Translations under genes and position numbers: made by a program
IMG/VR virus record: IMGVR_UViG_3300021963_004741
Coordinates: 1 to 37,906 of that record
Direction: 5' to 3' (one strand)
From: a virus
Length of the DNA stretch: 37,906 nucleotides
Shown: one piece after another, positions 9,004-17,597 of the stretch
How the letters are laid out: the number at the start of each line of letters is the position of its first letter
Numbering within the stretch: position 1 is the first letter of the stretch
Notes under the pieces: generated by a model
Databases searched by the model: none
Told to the model about the DNA's origin: nothing
What the model saw: the letters and a program-made list of their open reading frames with translations, nothing else

Positions 9004-9535
9004 AATATAATTCAGGATATTCTACTAATAGATGTATTCCACCATTTTCGGTAGCGTATTTATAAGCTAAATCTATATCGGATGGAGTTTTTAAATCGTG
9101 AAATTCAATATTTTTACAAATTGATTTAAATTCATCAAAATAATTACCTTTGTGTTGATGACCAGGGTCAAGTGGTTTATCTGAACCCTTACCCAATCTA
9201 ATAATCATATTCATTCGTTTACCAGTCATTGTTTCAAATTTATCAACATGGTTTACCAATTGATTTGTTGCTGATATGATAAAATCCCATCTAGGATAAA
9301 ATGTAACTACTCTATTACCAGCCATTGCTAATCCTAAACTCATTCCCATTTGAGTTTCTTCCATAACGGGAACTTCAATCATTTTTTCCTTTAAAACACC
9401 ATCTAATGTAGTACTCATTGGATTTCCAGCATAAACTATTTGTTGTCCAATAAATATTGTATCATTTAACTTTGCTAATGTAGTCATTGCATTAGTTAAT
9501 GCATCTTTATATGGAGAATATTGCGGTGTACTCAT
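8996..9535 (-). CDS. TPP-dependent dehydrogenase/transketolase E1 beta-like subunit (pyrimidine-binding domain)
   Basis: The 179-residue protein matches only the pyrimidine-binding (PYR) domain of E1 beta. VPVMEETQMGMSLGLAMAG places the catalytic-type Glu at E59 or E60, and the DFIISATNQLVNH segment corresponds to the dF...a.dqi.n helix of E1 beta. The C-terminal transketolase domain normally present in E1 beta is missing, so the protein is about half the usual length. Its partner is probably the E1 alpha-like protein at 15383-16012, since active sites form between PYR and PP domains. The SGNH gene before it overlaps by ATGA, and the GT10-like gene after it overlaps by 8 bases. With sugar genes all round, a role in making a branched or keto sugar is more likely than central metabolism; that is inference. 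Confidence 0.75.
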   Translation of the reverse strand: MSTPQYSPYKDALTNAMTTLAKLNDTIFIGQQIVYAGNPMSTTLDGVLKEKMIEVPVMEETQMGMSLGLAMAGNRVVTFYPRWDFIISATNQLVNHVDKFETMTGKRMNMIIRLGKGSDKPLDPGHQHKGNYFDEFKSICKNIEFHDLKTPSDIDLAYKYATENGGIHLLVEYPELYYV

Positions 9536-10374
9536 AATATATTTTTTGTATTTTTAATATTTTCTATAATGCTATTTGCTATAATTTTATGACATTCTAA
9601 TGAAGAATGGTTATCATTTGGTGGAGTATTTCCAAAATATTTTTTATTTTTAGAAATTTCGAATTCACTTTCAAATTCCATCAAATCGATTATACTTTTA
9701 AAATTTAAATTGTTGTAATTTAATTTTATAAGTCTATTTGATAAAAATGTATCATTTGTTATGTGTGGGAAATATTCATTTGTCCAACATAATAATTTTG
9801 TTTTTATTTTAAATTTACTTTCATAAAATAATAATTTATTTTTAATATATGTGATATTTGAAATAATAAATGAATTATACCAATCATCAAATGATATATT
9901 TGATTTTTTTAACCATTTATAAAAAATATCAAAAGTAGCACTATCTGATGAATTGTATACACCATTTTCAAAAATTAATTCTTTATCATCATAAATTATT
10001 TTATATGGATTTCTCATAGATTGACTAGTTTGAAATATAATAAAATTAAAATCCATTGGTTTAAATTGTTCTGGGTATAAAAATCTATTGATATCTCCCT
10101 CACCTTTTAATCCTAATGTATTTTCTATAAATTCAATAGATTGATAATCAGTACCTCCATTATATTTTTTAACTACTTCAAATGTATTAAATTCATTTGC
10201 AACCAATCTTGCAAATCTAGTTGATTCCATATATTTTATTTGTGCAGGGGTTATATTTGATAAATTAAAATTATTAAATTTAATATCGGATAAATTTTTG
10301 TTATCTAAATCCGAATAGAAATATAACCCCTGTCCCCAAGTAAAGCTATCACCTGCAAATATAATACCACGCAT
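9532..10374 (-). CDS. SGNH/GDSL-like hydrolase or acyltransferase-like protein (copy 1)
   Basis: The 280-residue protein opens with a short strand followed by GDSFTWGQG (G8-D9-S10), the block I nucleophile motif of SGNH hydrolases. Near the C-terminus it has NDNHSS, with D254 and H256 as candidate acid and base. These enzymes remove or transfer acyl groups, often acetyl groups on sugars. There is no signal peptide, so it should act in the cytoplasm. It overlaps the E1 beta-like gene by ATGA. Three further SGNH-like proteins lie in the same island. The middle of the protein is Asn/Lys/Ile-rich and diverged, so the substrate cannot be guessed. Confidence 0.7.
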   Translation of the reverse strand: MRGIIFAGDSFTWGQGLYFYSDLDNKNLSDIKFNNFNLSNITPAQIKYMESTRFARLVANEFNTFEVVKKYNGGTDYQSIEFIENTLGLKGEGDINRFLYPEQFKPMDFNFIIFQTSQSMRNPYKIIYDDKELIFENGVYNSSDSATFDIFYKWLKKSNISFDDWYNSFIISNITYIKNKLLFYESKFKIKTKLLCWTNEYFPHITNDTFLSNRLIKLNYNNLNFKSIIDLMEFESEFEISKNKKYFGNTPPNDNHSSLECHKIIANSIIENIKNTKNIL

Positions 10375-10382
10375 AAATTTAA

Positions 10383-11375
10383 TTATGGTCTTGAATCAGG
10401 GTTATATAAATGTTTATTTGCTTTATACCACTCAATTGTTTCTTTCAAAGCTTCTTTTAAGTTTCTCTTTGGTTTCCAACCTAAATCATTAATCTTTTTA
10501 GAAGATAATAAACGGATAGGAATCATTGGTGCTTTATTATTTACATATTCAATTGGGTTTGTATTATTATCCAATTCTTTAATTGTTGCAAGCGTTTCGT
10601 TGACTGTAAATCCTTCACCATAACATACATTGAAAATATCATATGTATCGTTATTTTCTGCTACAAAAATAAAACCATCTGCCATATCTTCAACATGCAA
10701 TAAATCTCTTACTTCCGTACCATCACCCCAAACTGGGATTGGATTTAAACCATCTGCTACTTTACGGATGTTTGCCGGAGTAACATGGCACTTTTCAAAA
10801 TCAAATTTATCATTTGGTCCAAATGCGTTAGAAGGTCTAACAATCAAACATTGCATTGGTTCGTGAATCTGATTAGAAAAGAAATCACATAACATTTCAC
10901 CATATCTCTTCATACCACCAACTGCTTTATAGACAGGCAATAATGGAGTTGCATGAACATTTATATCTTCAGTACAAAATTCAGTTCCCATATCTGGGTA
11001 TGTTGTATTTGATGAAATAAATAAAAATTTACGAACTTTGTTTTTCCAACTTTGTTCCATTAGATTCGCATTCATTTCCACATTTGGAGTAACATGTAAT
11101 AATGGATTAAATTTTGTATCCAATGCATTTGATGTATTAGCTGCACAATGAAATACTACATCAACATCTTTACTGATTAATTCACAAAATTCTGCTGTTT
11201 GTAAATCGCCTTTGATATGTTCTACTTCGGATGTACCTTCGAAATCGTTTCTCAAATCTCTACTAAATGATGTTGAACGAAGATTTCTATATCCTTTCTC
11301 ATATAGTAATCGTAATAAATGTGAACCAATAAATCCACTTGCCCCTGTAACTAAAATTTTGTCTGTTTTTTTCAT
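10383..11375 (-). CDS. NAD-dependent sugar epimerase/dehydratase, extended SDR (copy 1)
   Basis: The Rossmann glycine motif GASGFIG lies at residues 11-17 from the chosen ATG at 11375. An in-frame ATG at 11411 would add 12 residues but overlap the upstream gene by 35 bases; the later start puts the motif in the usual place and sits 2 bases past the upstream stop. RPSNAFGP and WGDGTEVRDLLHVEDMA are typical of NDP-sugar epimerases. At the YxxxK site the Lys (K156) is kept, but the residue four before it is Val rather than Tyr, so either the alignment differs or the chemistry is altered. It acts on an NDP-sugar of unknown identity. Confidence 0.8.
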   Translation of the reverse strand: MKKTDKILVTGASGFIGSHLLRLLYEKGYRNLRSTSFSRDLRNDFEGTSEVEHIKGDLQTAEFCELISKDVDVVFHCAANTSNALDTKFNPLLHVTPNVEMNANLMEQSWKNKVRKFLFISSNTTYPDMGTEFCTEDINVHATPLLPVYKAVGGMKRYGEMLCDFFSNQIHEPMQCLIVRPSNAFGPNDKFDFEKCHVTPANIRKVADGLNPIPVWGDGTEVRDLLHVEDMADGFIFVAENNDTYDIFNVCYGEGFTVNETLATIKELDNNTNPIEYVNNKAPMIPIRLLSSKKINDLGWKPKRNLKEALKETIEWYKANKHLYNPDSRP

Positions 11376-11376
11376 A

Positions 11377-11973
11377 TTATTGTTTTTTATGTATAAATGC
11401 ACATATTGCATATCGTTCTCCTTCGATTACTTTAGTAACCTCATGCTCAACTGAATTTTGAGTATAATCTATTATTACAACTCTACCATATTCGGGTATT
11501 ATTTTAATTTCATTTTTTAAAATTAAATTTCCACCATTTTGTTCATTATAATCCTTATTAAGATATATTAGTATGCCCGCAATTCTATTTAGGTCTTTAC
11601 CATCAATATGTGGTACTATAAAACACCCCTCATTATATAGTGTTATGGAATCTAAAATTTGAATATCTGTATTATCATAGTATTTTGAAAAAACACTTTT
11701 TAATAAATTTGAAACTTCGTTTGATTTATCGTATGTAGCGAACCATATTTGCGCTAAATTATCTTTGGTTAATATTTCATTTTTTACTTTATTTAAATTT
11801 GAAAAACTATCATATGGCACATAGTGGTCAGATTTAATATCATTATACGAAACTTTTAAAGTATGAAAGTTATCTTTAGATATTTTATCATAAATCAATG
11901 AAAGAAGATTTAATTCTTCTTCATTTGTTATATCAAATGATGCATATCCTTTTTCTAAAATTTCGTTTTTCAT
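11377..11973 (-). CDS. 2OG-Fe(II) oxygenase (prolyl-4-hydroxylase-like), island copy
   Basis: The protein has 198 residues. The iron-binding triad can be seen as H122-x-D124 (VPHIDG) and H177 (SVEHEV), with R187 placed to bind 2-oxoglutarate. The strand IAGILIYLNKDYNEQNGGNLIL is typical of the double-stranded beta helix. Family members hydroxylate proteins or small molecules. It is the first gene behind a strong promoter-like sequence at 11980-12011, so it probably leads an operon with the SDR, SGNH, E1 beta-like and GT10-like genes. A second oxygenase lies at 36994-37680. Confidence 0.8.
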   Translation of the reverse strand: MKNEILEKGYASFDITNEEELNLLSLIYDKISKDNFHTLKVSYNDIKSDHYVPYDSFSNLNKVKNEILTKDNLAQIWFATYDKSNEVSNLLKSVFSKYYDNTDIQILDSITLYNEGCFIVPHIDGKDLNRIAGILIYLNKDYNEQNGGNLILKNEIKIIPEYGRVVIIDYTQNSVEHEVTKVIEGERYAICAFIHKKQ

Positions 11974-11979
11974 AATTTA

Positions 11980-12011
11980 CAAAGATAAGAAAAATATTTC
12001 ATATTACCAAA
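11980..12011 (-). promoter_or_regulatory. Bacteroidetes-type promoter before the 2OG oxygenase operon
   Basis: On the minus strand TTTG (12008-12011) is followed by 20 bases and then TATCTTTG (11980-11987), a perfect match to the Bacteroidetes -33/-7 consensus. The TTTG abuts the stop codon of the SGNH gene at 12012. The ATG at 11973 lies only six bases after the -7 box, so the transcript would be leaderless or nearly so. Confidence 0.65.
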
Positions 12012-13103
12012 TTAAATTAAATTCCATTTAGAAATAACTTCTTTAATAAATTTATTATACATCCTAGCAGAAACATGTCCCAATGGATTTCGCCATTCTT
12101 CATAATTATCTATCATTTCTTGGATAGATTGAAAAGCTATTCCATTTTTAGATTGCTCCATAAACAATACATTATTATAACCATTTGGAATATTTTTATC
12201 ATCTATGTTAAAATTTCTAATAGCCCATTCTATTACACCACCATATCTATGTAAACCTTCTTCTTCGTAGAACCAAAATTTATCCCAATCTATCATTTCA
12301 AAATAATACTTTAAATATGGGTTATCGAAATACTTCATATCATCATTCCAAGTGTTTGGAATATATTTATTTACCAAAATTTCTTTTAACTGATTGTTGG
12401 ATGTATTTGAAGTTCTAAAATCAGGAAAACCACCGCCATTCAAACAATTTAATACATATGTATCCGAAAAATTATTGGCTATATTAAACATTTTATATTT
12501 TATACCATTTGATTTTAAATACATTTGCAATAGATTAATAGTTTCTAAAAAAACCAATAATCTTTCCTCATACGAATGTAAATGGCCTAAATATAATTCT
12601 GTAAATTTTTTCATTGGATTATTAATATGGTCCATACCAAATCCACCTGATAAAAAATAATATCCGTTTTCTCCTATTTCATTTTTCTCTTCTACAAAAT
12701 CATTGATATGGGCATAATCATCATTCCATCTTCTACGATGTTGCTCTAATTTTAATTTTGGATTTTCTAATTGCTTAGATGGTGATACAAAAAATGCATT
12801 TCTATAAAATGAAGACCATTGTACTATAACCGATATATCATCCGTAGATATACCTTGTTTTTTTAATTTTTCTATTTTATAAATTATAGTTCTAGCTATT
12901 ACCTGATTATCATTTGTAACATTTGCTACATTGATAACATTTATATCAGGATACATTATTTGAATTTGATGCGGATAATAATAAAATTCACGCTCCGAAT
13001 CAATATCTCTACCATCTTCGGATATAATATTATTATCCGTTACATCTATGTTAATTCTACCGGCTCTAGTAAATGAACATCCACATGTTACCAAATGCTT
13101 CAT
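12012..13103 (-). CDS. SGNH-like protein, large variant (copy 2)
   Basis: The 363-residue protein starts LVTCGCSFTRAG, an SGNH block I in which the usual GDS is GCS (G8-C9-S10). NVANVTNDNQ may serve as the block II/III region, and GHVSARMYNKFIKE near the C-terminus supplies a His in the expected place but without a D-x-H pair. It is longer than the other copies because of an Asn/Tyr-rich insertion in the middle. It may be a diverged acyl-hydrolase or acyltransferase. It overlaps the upstream SDR stop by one base (TAATG), and its own stop borders the promoter of the next operon. Confidence 0.55.
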   Translation of the reverse strand: MKHLVTCGCSFTRAGRINIDVTDNNIISEDGRDIDSEREFYYYPHQIQIMYPDINVINVANVTNDNQVIARTIIYKIEKLKKQGISTDDISVIVQWSSFYRNAFFVSPSKQLENPKLKLEQHRRRWNDDYAHINDFVEEKNEIGENGYYFLSGGFGMDHINNPMKKFTELYLGHLHSYEERLLVFLETINLLQMYLKSNGIKYKMFNIANNFSDTYVLNCLNGGGFPDFRTSNTSNNQLKEILVNKYIPNTWNDDMKYFDNPYLKYYFEMIDWDKFWFYEEEGLHRYGGVIEWAIRNFNIDDKNIPNGYNNVLFMEQSKNGIAFQSIQEMIDNYEEWRNPLGHVSARMYNKFIKEVISKWNLI

Positions 13104-14104
13104 TATAATCTACTTTTATATTCTAAAATTGATTTTGTTAATCCTTCCTTTAAAGATGTTTGTGGTAAAATTCCGTATTGTTTTTGTTTTTTAGAACCTA
13201 AACATCTGATTGGGTCTCCGTTTGTTTTTGTAGAATCCCAAACTATATTTTTAGTTTTACCTGTGATTTCAGTATAACATTCAACAATTGTTTCAATTGT
13301 ATCTTTGATTGATACTGCTTCTGCACATCCAAAGTTAATAATATCTCTAACTTCTTTCTTAACTACATCAATCGATGCTTGTGCCACATCATCACCAAAT
13401 ACAAAATCTCTTTTAGATGAACCATCACCCCAACAAACCATATCATCCCCTTCTACATTAAATAACTTCCAAATGTTAGAAGAGATTACAGTTGCATCTT
13501 GTGCAAAGTTATCGTTTGTTCCGTAGATGTTAGATGGTCTAATTACAGTCCAATTATCCCAACCATACTGAACTCTCAATGAATCCAAAGTAAGTTCTCC
13601 CATTCTCTTTGTCCAACCTGGATGCCAATCTAAACGAGATGGAGTTGATGCCCAAGTTTCTTCTTGTGACCAAATATCTTCTTCGTTCATTACATCCGCT
13701 GGCTTATAAACTCCAACCGATGAAAGATACACAAACCAATCAACTTTTGCATCAAACGATGCTTTAATCATATTGGTATTAAACATTAACATTGGAAATA
13801 AATAATCCGCAGGTTGTGTTGATGAACGAGCAGGTGAACCTTTAACTCCTGCAATATGTAATACAATATTAATATCATTCATTGTAAATAATTCTTCACA
13901 ATGTGATAAATAAGTTAAATCAGTTTTTACTAATGTCAATTTCCCTTGCGGATATTGTTTTTGTAAAAATTCTAAATTTTCACTAAATTTAAGGTCTACT
14001 GCATATACCTTATCAGCACCTTCTTCTAAACATTTTTTAACTGCTGGCAATCCTACTAATCCATTTGCCCCTGTAACTAAAATCTTTTTTCCTTTGAATT
14101 CCAT
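13103..14104 (-). CDS. NAD-dependent sugar epimerase/dehydratase, extended SDR (copy 2)
   Basis: The N-terminal GANGLVG motif (residues 12-18) and the later VIRPSNIYG and WGDGSSKRDFVFGDDVA segments mark an extended SDR acting on an NDP-sugar, in the same broad group as GDP-fucose synthase and UDP-glucose 4-epimerase. The catalytic YxxxK is again non-standard: HPGWTKRMGE keeps K166, but residue 162 is Pro instead of Tyr. The gene overlaps the end of the preceding GT10-like gene by 28 bases and shares one base with the following SGNH gene. It resembles SDR copy 1 more than SDR copy 3. Confidence 0.8.
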   Translation of the reverse strand: MEFKGKKILVTGANGLVGLPAVKKCLEEGADKVYAVDLKFSENLEFLQKQYPQGKLTLVKTDLTYLSHCEELFTMNDINIVLHIAGVKGSPARSSTQPADYLFPMLMFNTNMIKASFDAKVDWFVYLSSVGVYKPADVMNEEDIWSQEETWASTPSRLDWHPGWTKRMGELTLDSLRVQYGWDNWTVIRPSNIYGTNDNFAQDATVISSNIWKLFNVEGDDMVCWGDGSSKRDFVFGDDVAQASIDVVKKEVRDIINFGCAEAVSIKDTIETIVECYTEITGKTKNIVWDSTKTNGDPIRCLGSKKQKQYGILPQTSLKEGLTKSILEYKSRL

Positions 14105-15411
14105 ATTTTTTTTATTTTTTGTAAACTATTTTCAAATACATTATATTTTGTAAATGATAATAAATGATTCCTATTGTATATACATATATCTTTGCAAGAT
14201 AAAAATAACTCATTCATATCGTCAATTGACATTTTTGATAACCTCAATATTTCATCCGATGCTTTCTTAAATCGTTTATGCGAATCTTCTTCATCATCAT
14301 ATGATTCATCGATTATATGCGAAAATGTTTTGAATCCCAATCGTTTCAATTCAGCCAATTGACCATTTGATGCTAATATTATAAATGGTTGTAAATTGAT
14401 TATTGGATGGAATGTTTTTTCTGATATAAAAACTACATTGTTTGTAAATGTAGTTTCAGTTACGATATTGATTATCGTATCTTGGTAATTTTTTTTAAAA
14501 TAAGTCGTTGATGTTGGAAAACTTGACATAGTACTTTTATCTTTTAAAAATATTGTGTCAATTTCTATTGGTAATTTTGATGTAAATTTTGTATGTATAT
14601 CATCGTATGAATCAAAATCCGATTGACTCATACATTCAATAGCCTGCGTTTGTTCTTCTGGTAGATTTAAAAATGTAAAATATCCTAAATCCCATAGATT
14701 ATATTTTTCCAAAAGTAATCCCAAAGAATATCGGTGAGGTCTATTTACTTGCCTATTTAACGATAAAAAATGTTTTGTTTTTTTAAAATTAAAAACATCA
14801 TAATCAACTATTTCATTTTGATATTCAAATTCCCACCCTTCCACTACTTTGTTTTTTAAAAATGTTTTCAAAGATTTTGCTGAATTGGATAAGAAAAAAT
14901 GGTCAGATATATAATTTATCTTAGATGTATTTTTTATGTTATTTGCACTTGTTAATATAAAAAAATTAGATATATCAATATCATTTTCATTGCACATATT
15001 TTCAATAAAAATATTAAATGTAGTATCGTATAGTGGTTCTCCAAACCAATTAAATATTACAATTAATTTGCCTTCTTTTAATTTTAATAATGCTTCTTTT
15101 GAAATATTTTTAATAAAATTATCACCATAATATACAGGTGGAGTGTACGATTCGCATAAATACGCCAATACATCATCATTATTTATATCAGTAGTACTTA
15201 ATTTAGATGTTTCTACATATCCTCTATATACAGTTCCTAATAATTTTTCAGTATTTCTTTCCATTTCAAAATGATTCCAATGATAATCATCGGAACACTT
15301 TGAATTATAATTTGAAATTTCATCAATAGATAAATTATTTGGCAATATTCTACCAAATTTATCTACATTTTCAAAATAAAATTTAAAAGGCAATCCATTT
15401 TCCAGTTCCAT
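14077..15411 (-). CDS. Putative glycosyltransferase with GT10-like C-terminal region, paralogue a
   Basis: The 444-residue protein is a paralogue of the one at 7567-9003. Near the C-terminus it has FISEKTFHPIINLQPFIIL (SEK at 330-332), followed by GFKTF, DESYDDEEDSHKRF and a long helix, the same succession as in its paralogue. This suggests a GT10-like nucleotide-sugar-binding half, while the N-terminal half is unassigned. It follows the E1 alpha-like gene with a 29-base overlap and itself overlaps SDR copy 2 by 28 bases. These unusually long overlaps point to tight coupling. Confidence 0.6.
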   Translation of the reverse strand: MELENGLPFKFYFENVDKFGRILPNNLSIDEISNYNSKCSDDYHWNHFEMERNTEKLLGTVYRGYVETSKLSTTDINNDDVLAYLCESYTPPVYYGDNFIKNISKEALLKLKEGKLIVIFNWFGEPLYDTTFNIFIENMCNENDIDISNFFILTSANNIKNTSKINYISDHFFLSNSAKSLKTFLKNKVVEGWEFEYQNEIVDYDVFNFKKTKHFLSLNRQVNRPHRYSLGLLLEKYNLWDLGYFTFLNLPEEQTQAIECMSQSDFDSYDDIHTKFTSKLPIEIDTIFLKDKSTMSSFPTSTTYFKKNYQDTIINIVTETTFTNNVVFISEKTFHPIINLQPFIILASNGQLAELKRLGFKTFSHIIDESYDDEEDSHKRFKKASDEILRLSKMSIDDMNELFLSCKDICIYNRNHLLSFTKYNVFENSLQKIKKIWNSKEKRF

Positions 15412-16012
15412 AATGCGGAAATTTTGATTTATATTTATAATATATTACATCGGATGGTACTTCTCTTTTTTTATTCCAAGTTGCTTCCGTTGGTGTGTAG
15501 GTTGAAACATCATTATCTTCGACTACAAAATAAAGTGGTAAATCAAAGTTTCTTGCGTATTTATGAACCTCATAGAATATACCACTTTCAAAAGACATAT
15601 CTCCTATGAAACACCAAACTTTCTCATCACTTCCTTTTTCTTTTAATCCCATTGCTACACCTAATGCAATAGATAAAGTTCCACCTACAATCGCAGATGA
15701 GTAAAACTTTTCATCAAAATTACATAATGTTATAGATTTTCCTTTAAGAATTTCCTCCTCAATCCAAACAGGACACACTTCTTTTAATAAAGCATGATAG
15801 TGAGAACGCCATGTACTGAATACCCAATCATTTTTAGATATTCGTTTAAATATCTCAATTAATTGCTCTTCATTTCCATTTGATAAATGAATAGGTCCTC
15901 TAATTTTTGCATCTTCCCAATGCTTTACTATAAGATTTTCAAAATCAATTAATGTTTGAGCAGTTTGTTCAATATCTCTTACAATTGGATATTGATTTAA
16001 ATTTTCTATCAT
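15383..16012 (-). CDS. TPP-dependent dehydrogenase E1 alpha-like subunit (pyrophosphate-binding domain)
   Basis: The 209-residue protein shows the TPP-binding pattern GDMSFE...EDN: G137-D138 and, 27 residues after M139, N167. This is the GDG-x(24-27)-N motif with Met for the third Gly. WRSHYHALLKE and SAIVGGTLSIALGVAMGLK match conserved E1 alpha segments. It is shorter than ordinary E1 alpha (300 or more residues) but ends with a clean PHYGTGK-type tail, so it seems complete. The partner is probably the E1 beta-like protein about 6 kb downstream. The SGNH gene before it overlaps by ATGA. The substrate is unknown; a keto- or branched-sugar reaction is suggested only by the neighbourhood. Confidence 0.78.
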   Translation of the reverse strand: MIENLNQYPIVRDIEQTAQTLIDFENLIVKHWEDAKIRGPIHLSNGNEEQLIEIFKRISKNDWVFSTWRSHYHALLKEVCPVWIEEEILKGKSITLCNFDEKFYSSAIVGGTLSIALGVAMGLKEKGSDEKVWCFIGDMSFESGIFYEVHKYARNFDLPLYFVVEDNDVSTYTPTEATWNKKREVPSDVIYYKYKSKFPHYGTGKWIAF

Positions 16013-16767
16013 ATAACTTTTGTTTTTAAATTTTTTATTCTTTGATAAATTATATCTGCTACAACATTGTGTCCTTCCAATGAAAGATGTAAATCAGGAA
16101 CAGGACAATTTAGAACATCTATTAATCTTAATTTGTTTTTTTGTGCATATGAACCCAAATTATCACCATCAAATTTAATAAAATGTTCTGATTCTGCAAA
16201 TTGAGTATAATCACCATCGTATGATAACCATAGTGGATACACTCCTTTCCTTTTTAACCAAACAGTATATAATTCTATATTTTTTTCAATATTTCTTAAT
16301 GCAATATCTTCATTATATACAAATGATAGATAATTTTTATAATATTCATATAAATGCGAATATTCTTTTTTATTTTCAAATGGTGGTTCTGAAAAATTTA
16401 ATTTATTTAATTTTTTAAATTCTTTTGTATAATCGTAGTAAACATGTTGCCTGGAAAACATCGTAATCTGTCCAATGAATAATACATTATTAACTACATT
16501 TTTATTTTTAAAATAATTGTATGTTTTATCAAAAATTAAATCGTTTGATGACATAGATTCCGATAAGTTTATATAATCACATTTTAATAACTTAGCTAAA
16601 TAAGCTACATAATTATTATTTGCTTTATATTTTAATGGTAATTCATTTGGATATGAATAATCTACATCATCATTTATATTATTTAGGAATTTATAAATAT
16701 CAGGGTTATCTAAACCACCTCCTTCTGTAAAACTACATCCTACCGAAACTATTAAATCGTATTTCAT
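16009..16767 (-). CDS. SGNH/GDSL-like protein (copy 3)
   Basis: The 252-residue protein has block I VSVGCSFTEGGG with G10-C11-S12 and a C-terminal PDLHLSLEGH with D225-x-H227, the acid-base pair. It is a plausible complete SGNH hydrolase fold without a signal peptide. It overlaps both neighbours by ATGA: the SGNH copy 4 gene upstream and the E1 alpha-like gene downstream. Together with copy 4 it may act on acyl groups of the same glycan. Confidence 0.7.
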   Translation of the reverse strand: MKYDLIVSVGCSFTEGGGLDNPDIYKFLNNINDDVDYSYPNELPLKYKANNNYVAYLAKLLKCDYINLSESMSSNDLIFDKTYNYFKNKNVVNNVLFIGQITMFSRQHVYYDYTKEFKKLNKLNFSEPPFENKKEYSHLYEYYKNYLSFVYNEDIALRNIEKNIELYTVWLKRKGVYPLWLSYDGDYTQFAESEHFIKFDGDNLGSYAQKNKLRLIDVLNCPVPDLHLSLEGHNVVADIIYQRIKNLKTKVI

Positions 16768-17597
16768 AATATATTTTGTGGTTTAATTCTTTTATTTATA
16801 TTTAATTTTTTTAAAATAAAATTAGTAAACCAAATATGCCCATTTTTTGATAAATGAAAATCATATATAGATTTATTACTATCATCCCATATAGTTAATT
16901 GTAATTTACGAAATATTGTCAACCAACCATAATCAAATGTATCTATGCCAGTATGAATATCATCATGCAAAGATAACTCATACATATCAGAATAATCATC
17001 AAATATATTAAATAATAGAGGTTTTTTATTTGGAATTTTATCAGTCCTAATTGATTCCAAATTCCAAAAAATTACATTTTTTACAATATTCATTTGATGT
17101 AAATATTTAACTATGTTTACTAAATTTACAACATTTCTTCTATAATAGTATGTAGATGGTATCATATATTTCATAAAATCCTTACTAGCATTAAATTCCA
17201 TCTCACTTATGGAATTTCCATCATACAATTCGAAATCATCATATACCATATCATATGTTATATCATCCATTTCATTTAAATAGTAAATATATCCATCAGA
17301 TACTTCTTTCGTTTGTTTCTTTTTTAAATAAAATGGAAATTCGTATCTAGTTATTGTACTACTTTGTATTATAACAATATCATCTTTATTAAAATTAGCT
17401 AAATTTTCAATTATTCTGAATAAAATTTTTTCGTTTGGTATACCATTTTGACTAAAATCTTTTAATTCGTATTTTAATTCATTGGATAATAATTTTGTCC
17501 ATTTATATTCTTTATCCGCATTAGAATATTGTGGTATTTCACCATTCATACCATGACCGGCTGTAAATGAATCACCAAATGTCCAAATTTTAGGCAT
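16764..17597 (-). CDS. SGNH/GDSL-like protein (copy 4)
   Basis: The 277-residue protein starts IWTFGDSFTAGHG, a textbook SGNH block I (G8-D9-S10), and ends with YDFHLSKNGH carrying D246-x-H248. It is the copy closest to classical SGNH hydrolases. The start shares one base with the RmlC stop (TAATG), and the end overlaps copy 3 by ATGA. Likely roles are O-acyl removal or transfer on a sugar in the cytoplasm. The substrate is not evident. Confidence 0.72.
   Translation of the reverse strand: MPKIWTFGDSFTAGHGMNGEIPQYSNADKEYKWTKLLSNELKYELKDFSQNGIPNEKILFRIIENLANFNKDDIVIIQSSTITRYEFPFYLKKKQTKEVSDGYIYYLNEMDDITYDMVYDDFELYDGNSISEMEFNASKDFMKYMIPSTYYYRRNVVNLVNIVKYLHQMNIVKNVIFWNLESIRTDKIPNKKPLLFNIFDDYSDMYELSLHDDIHTGIDTFDYGWLTIFRKLQLTIWDDSNKSIYDFHLSKNGHIWFTNFILKKLNINKRIKPQNIL

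Noticed and set aside
11376-11411. Upstream ATG at 11411 for SDR copy 1
   Set aside because: It would overlap the oxygenase gene by 35 bases and add residues before the Rossmann strand that are unlike the family.
15383-16012. E1 alpha-like gene as a truncated pseudogene
   Set aside because: It is short, but all TPP motifs are present, the end is clean, and it is coupled on both sides, so it is probably functional.
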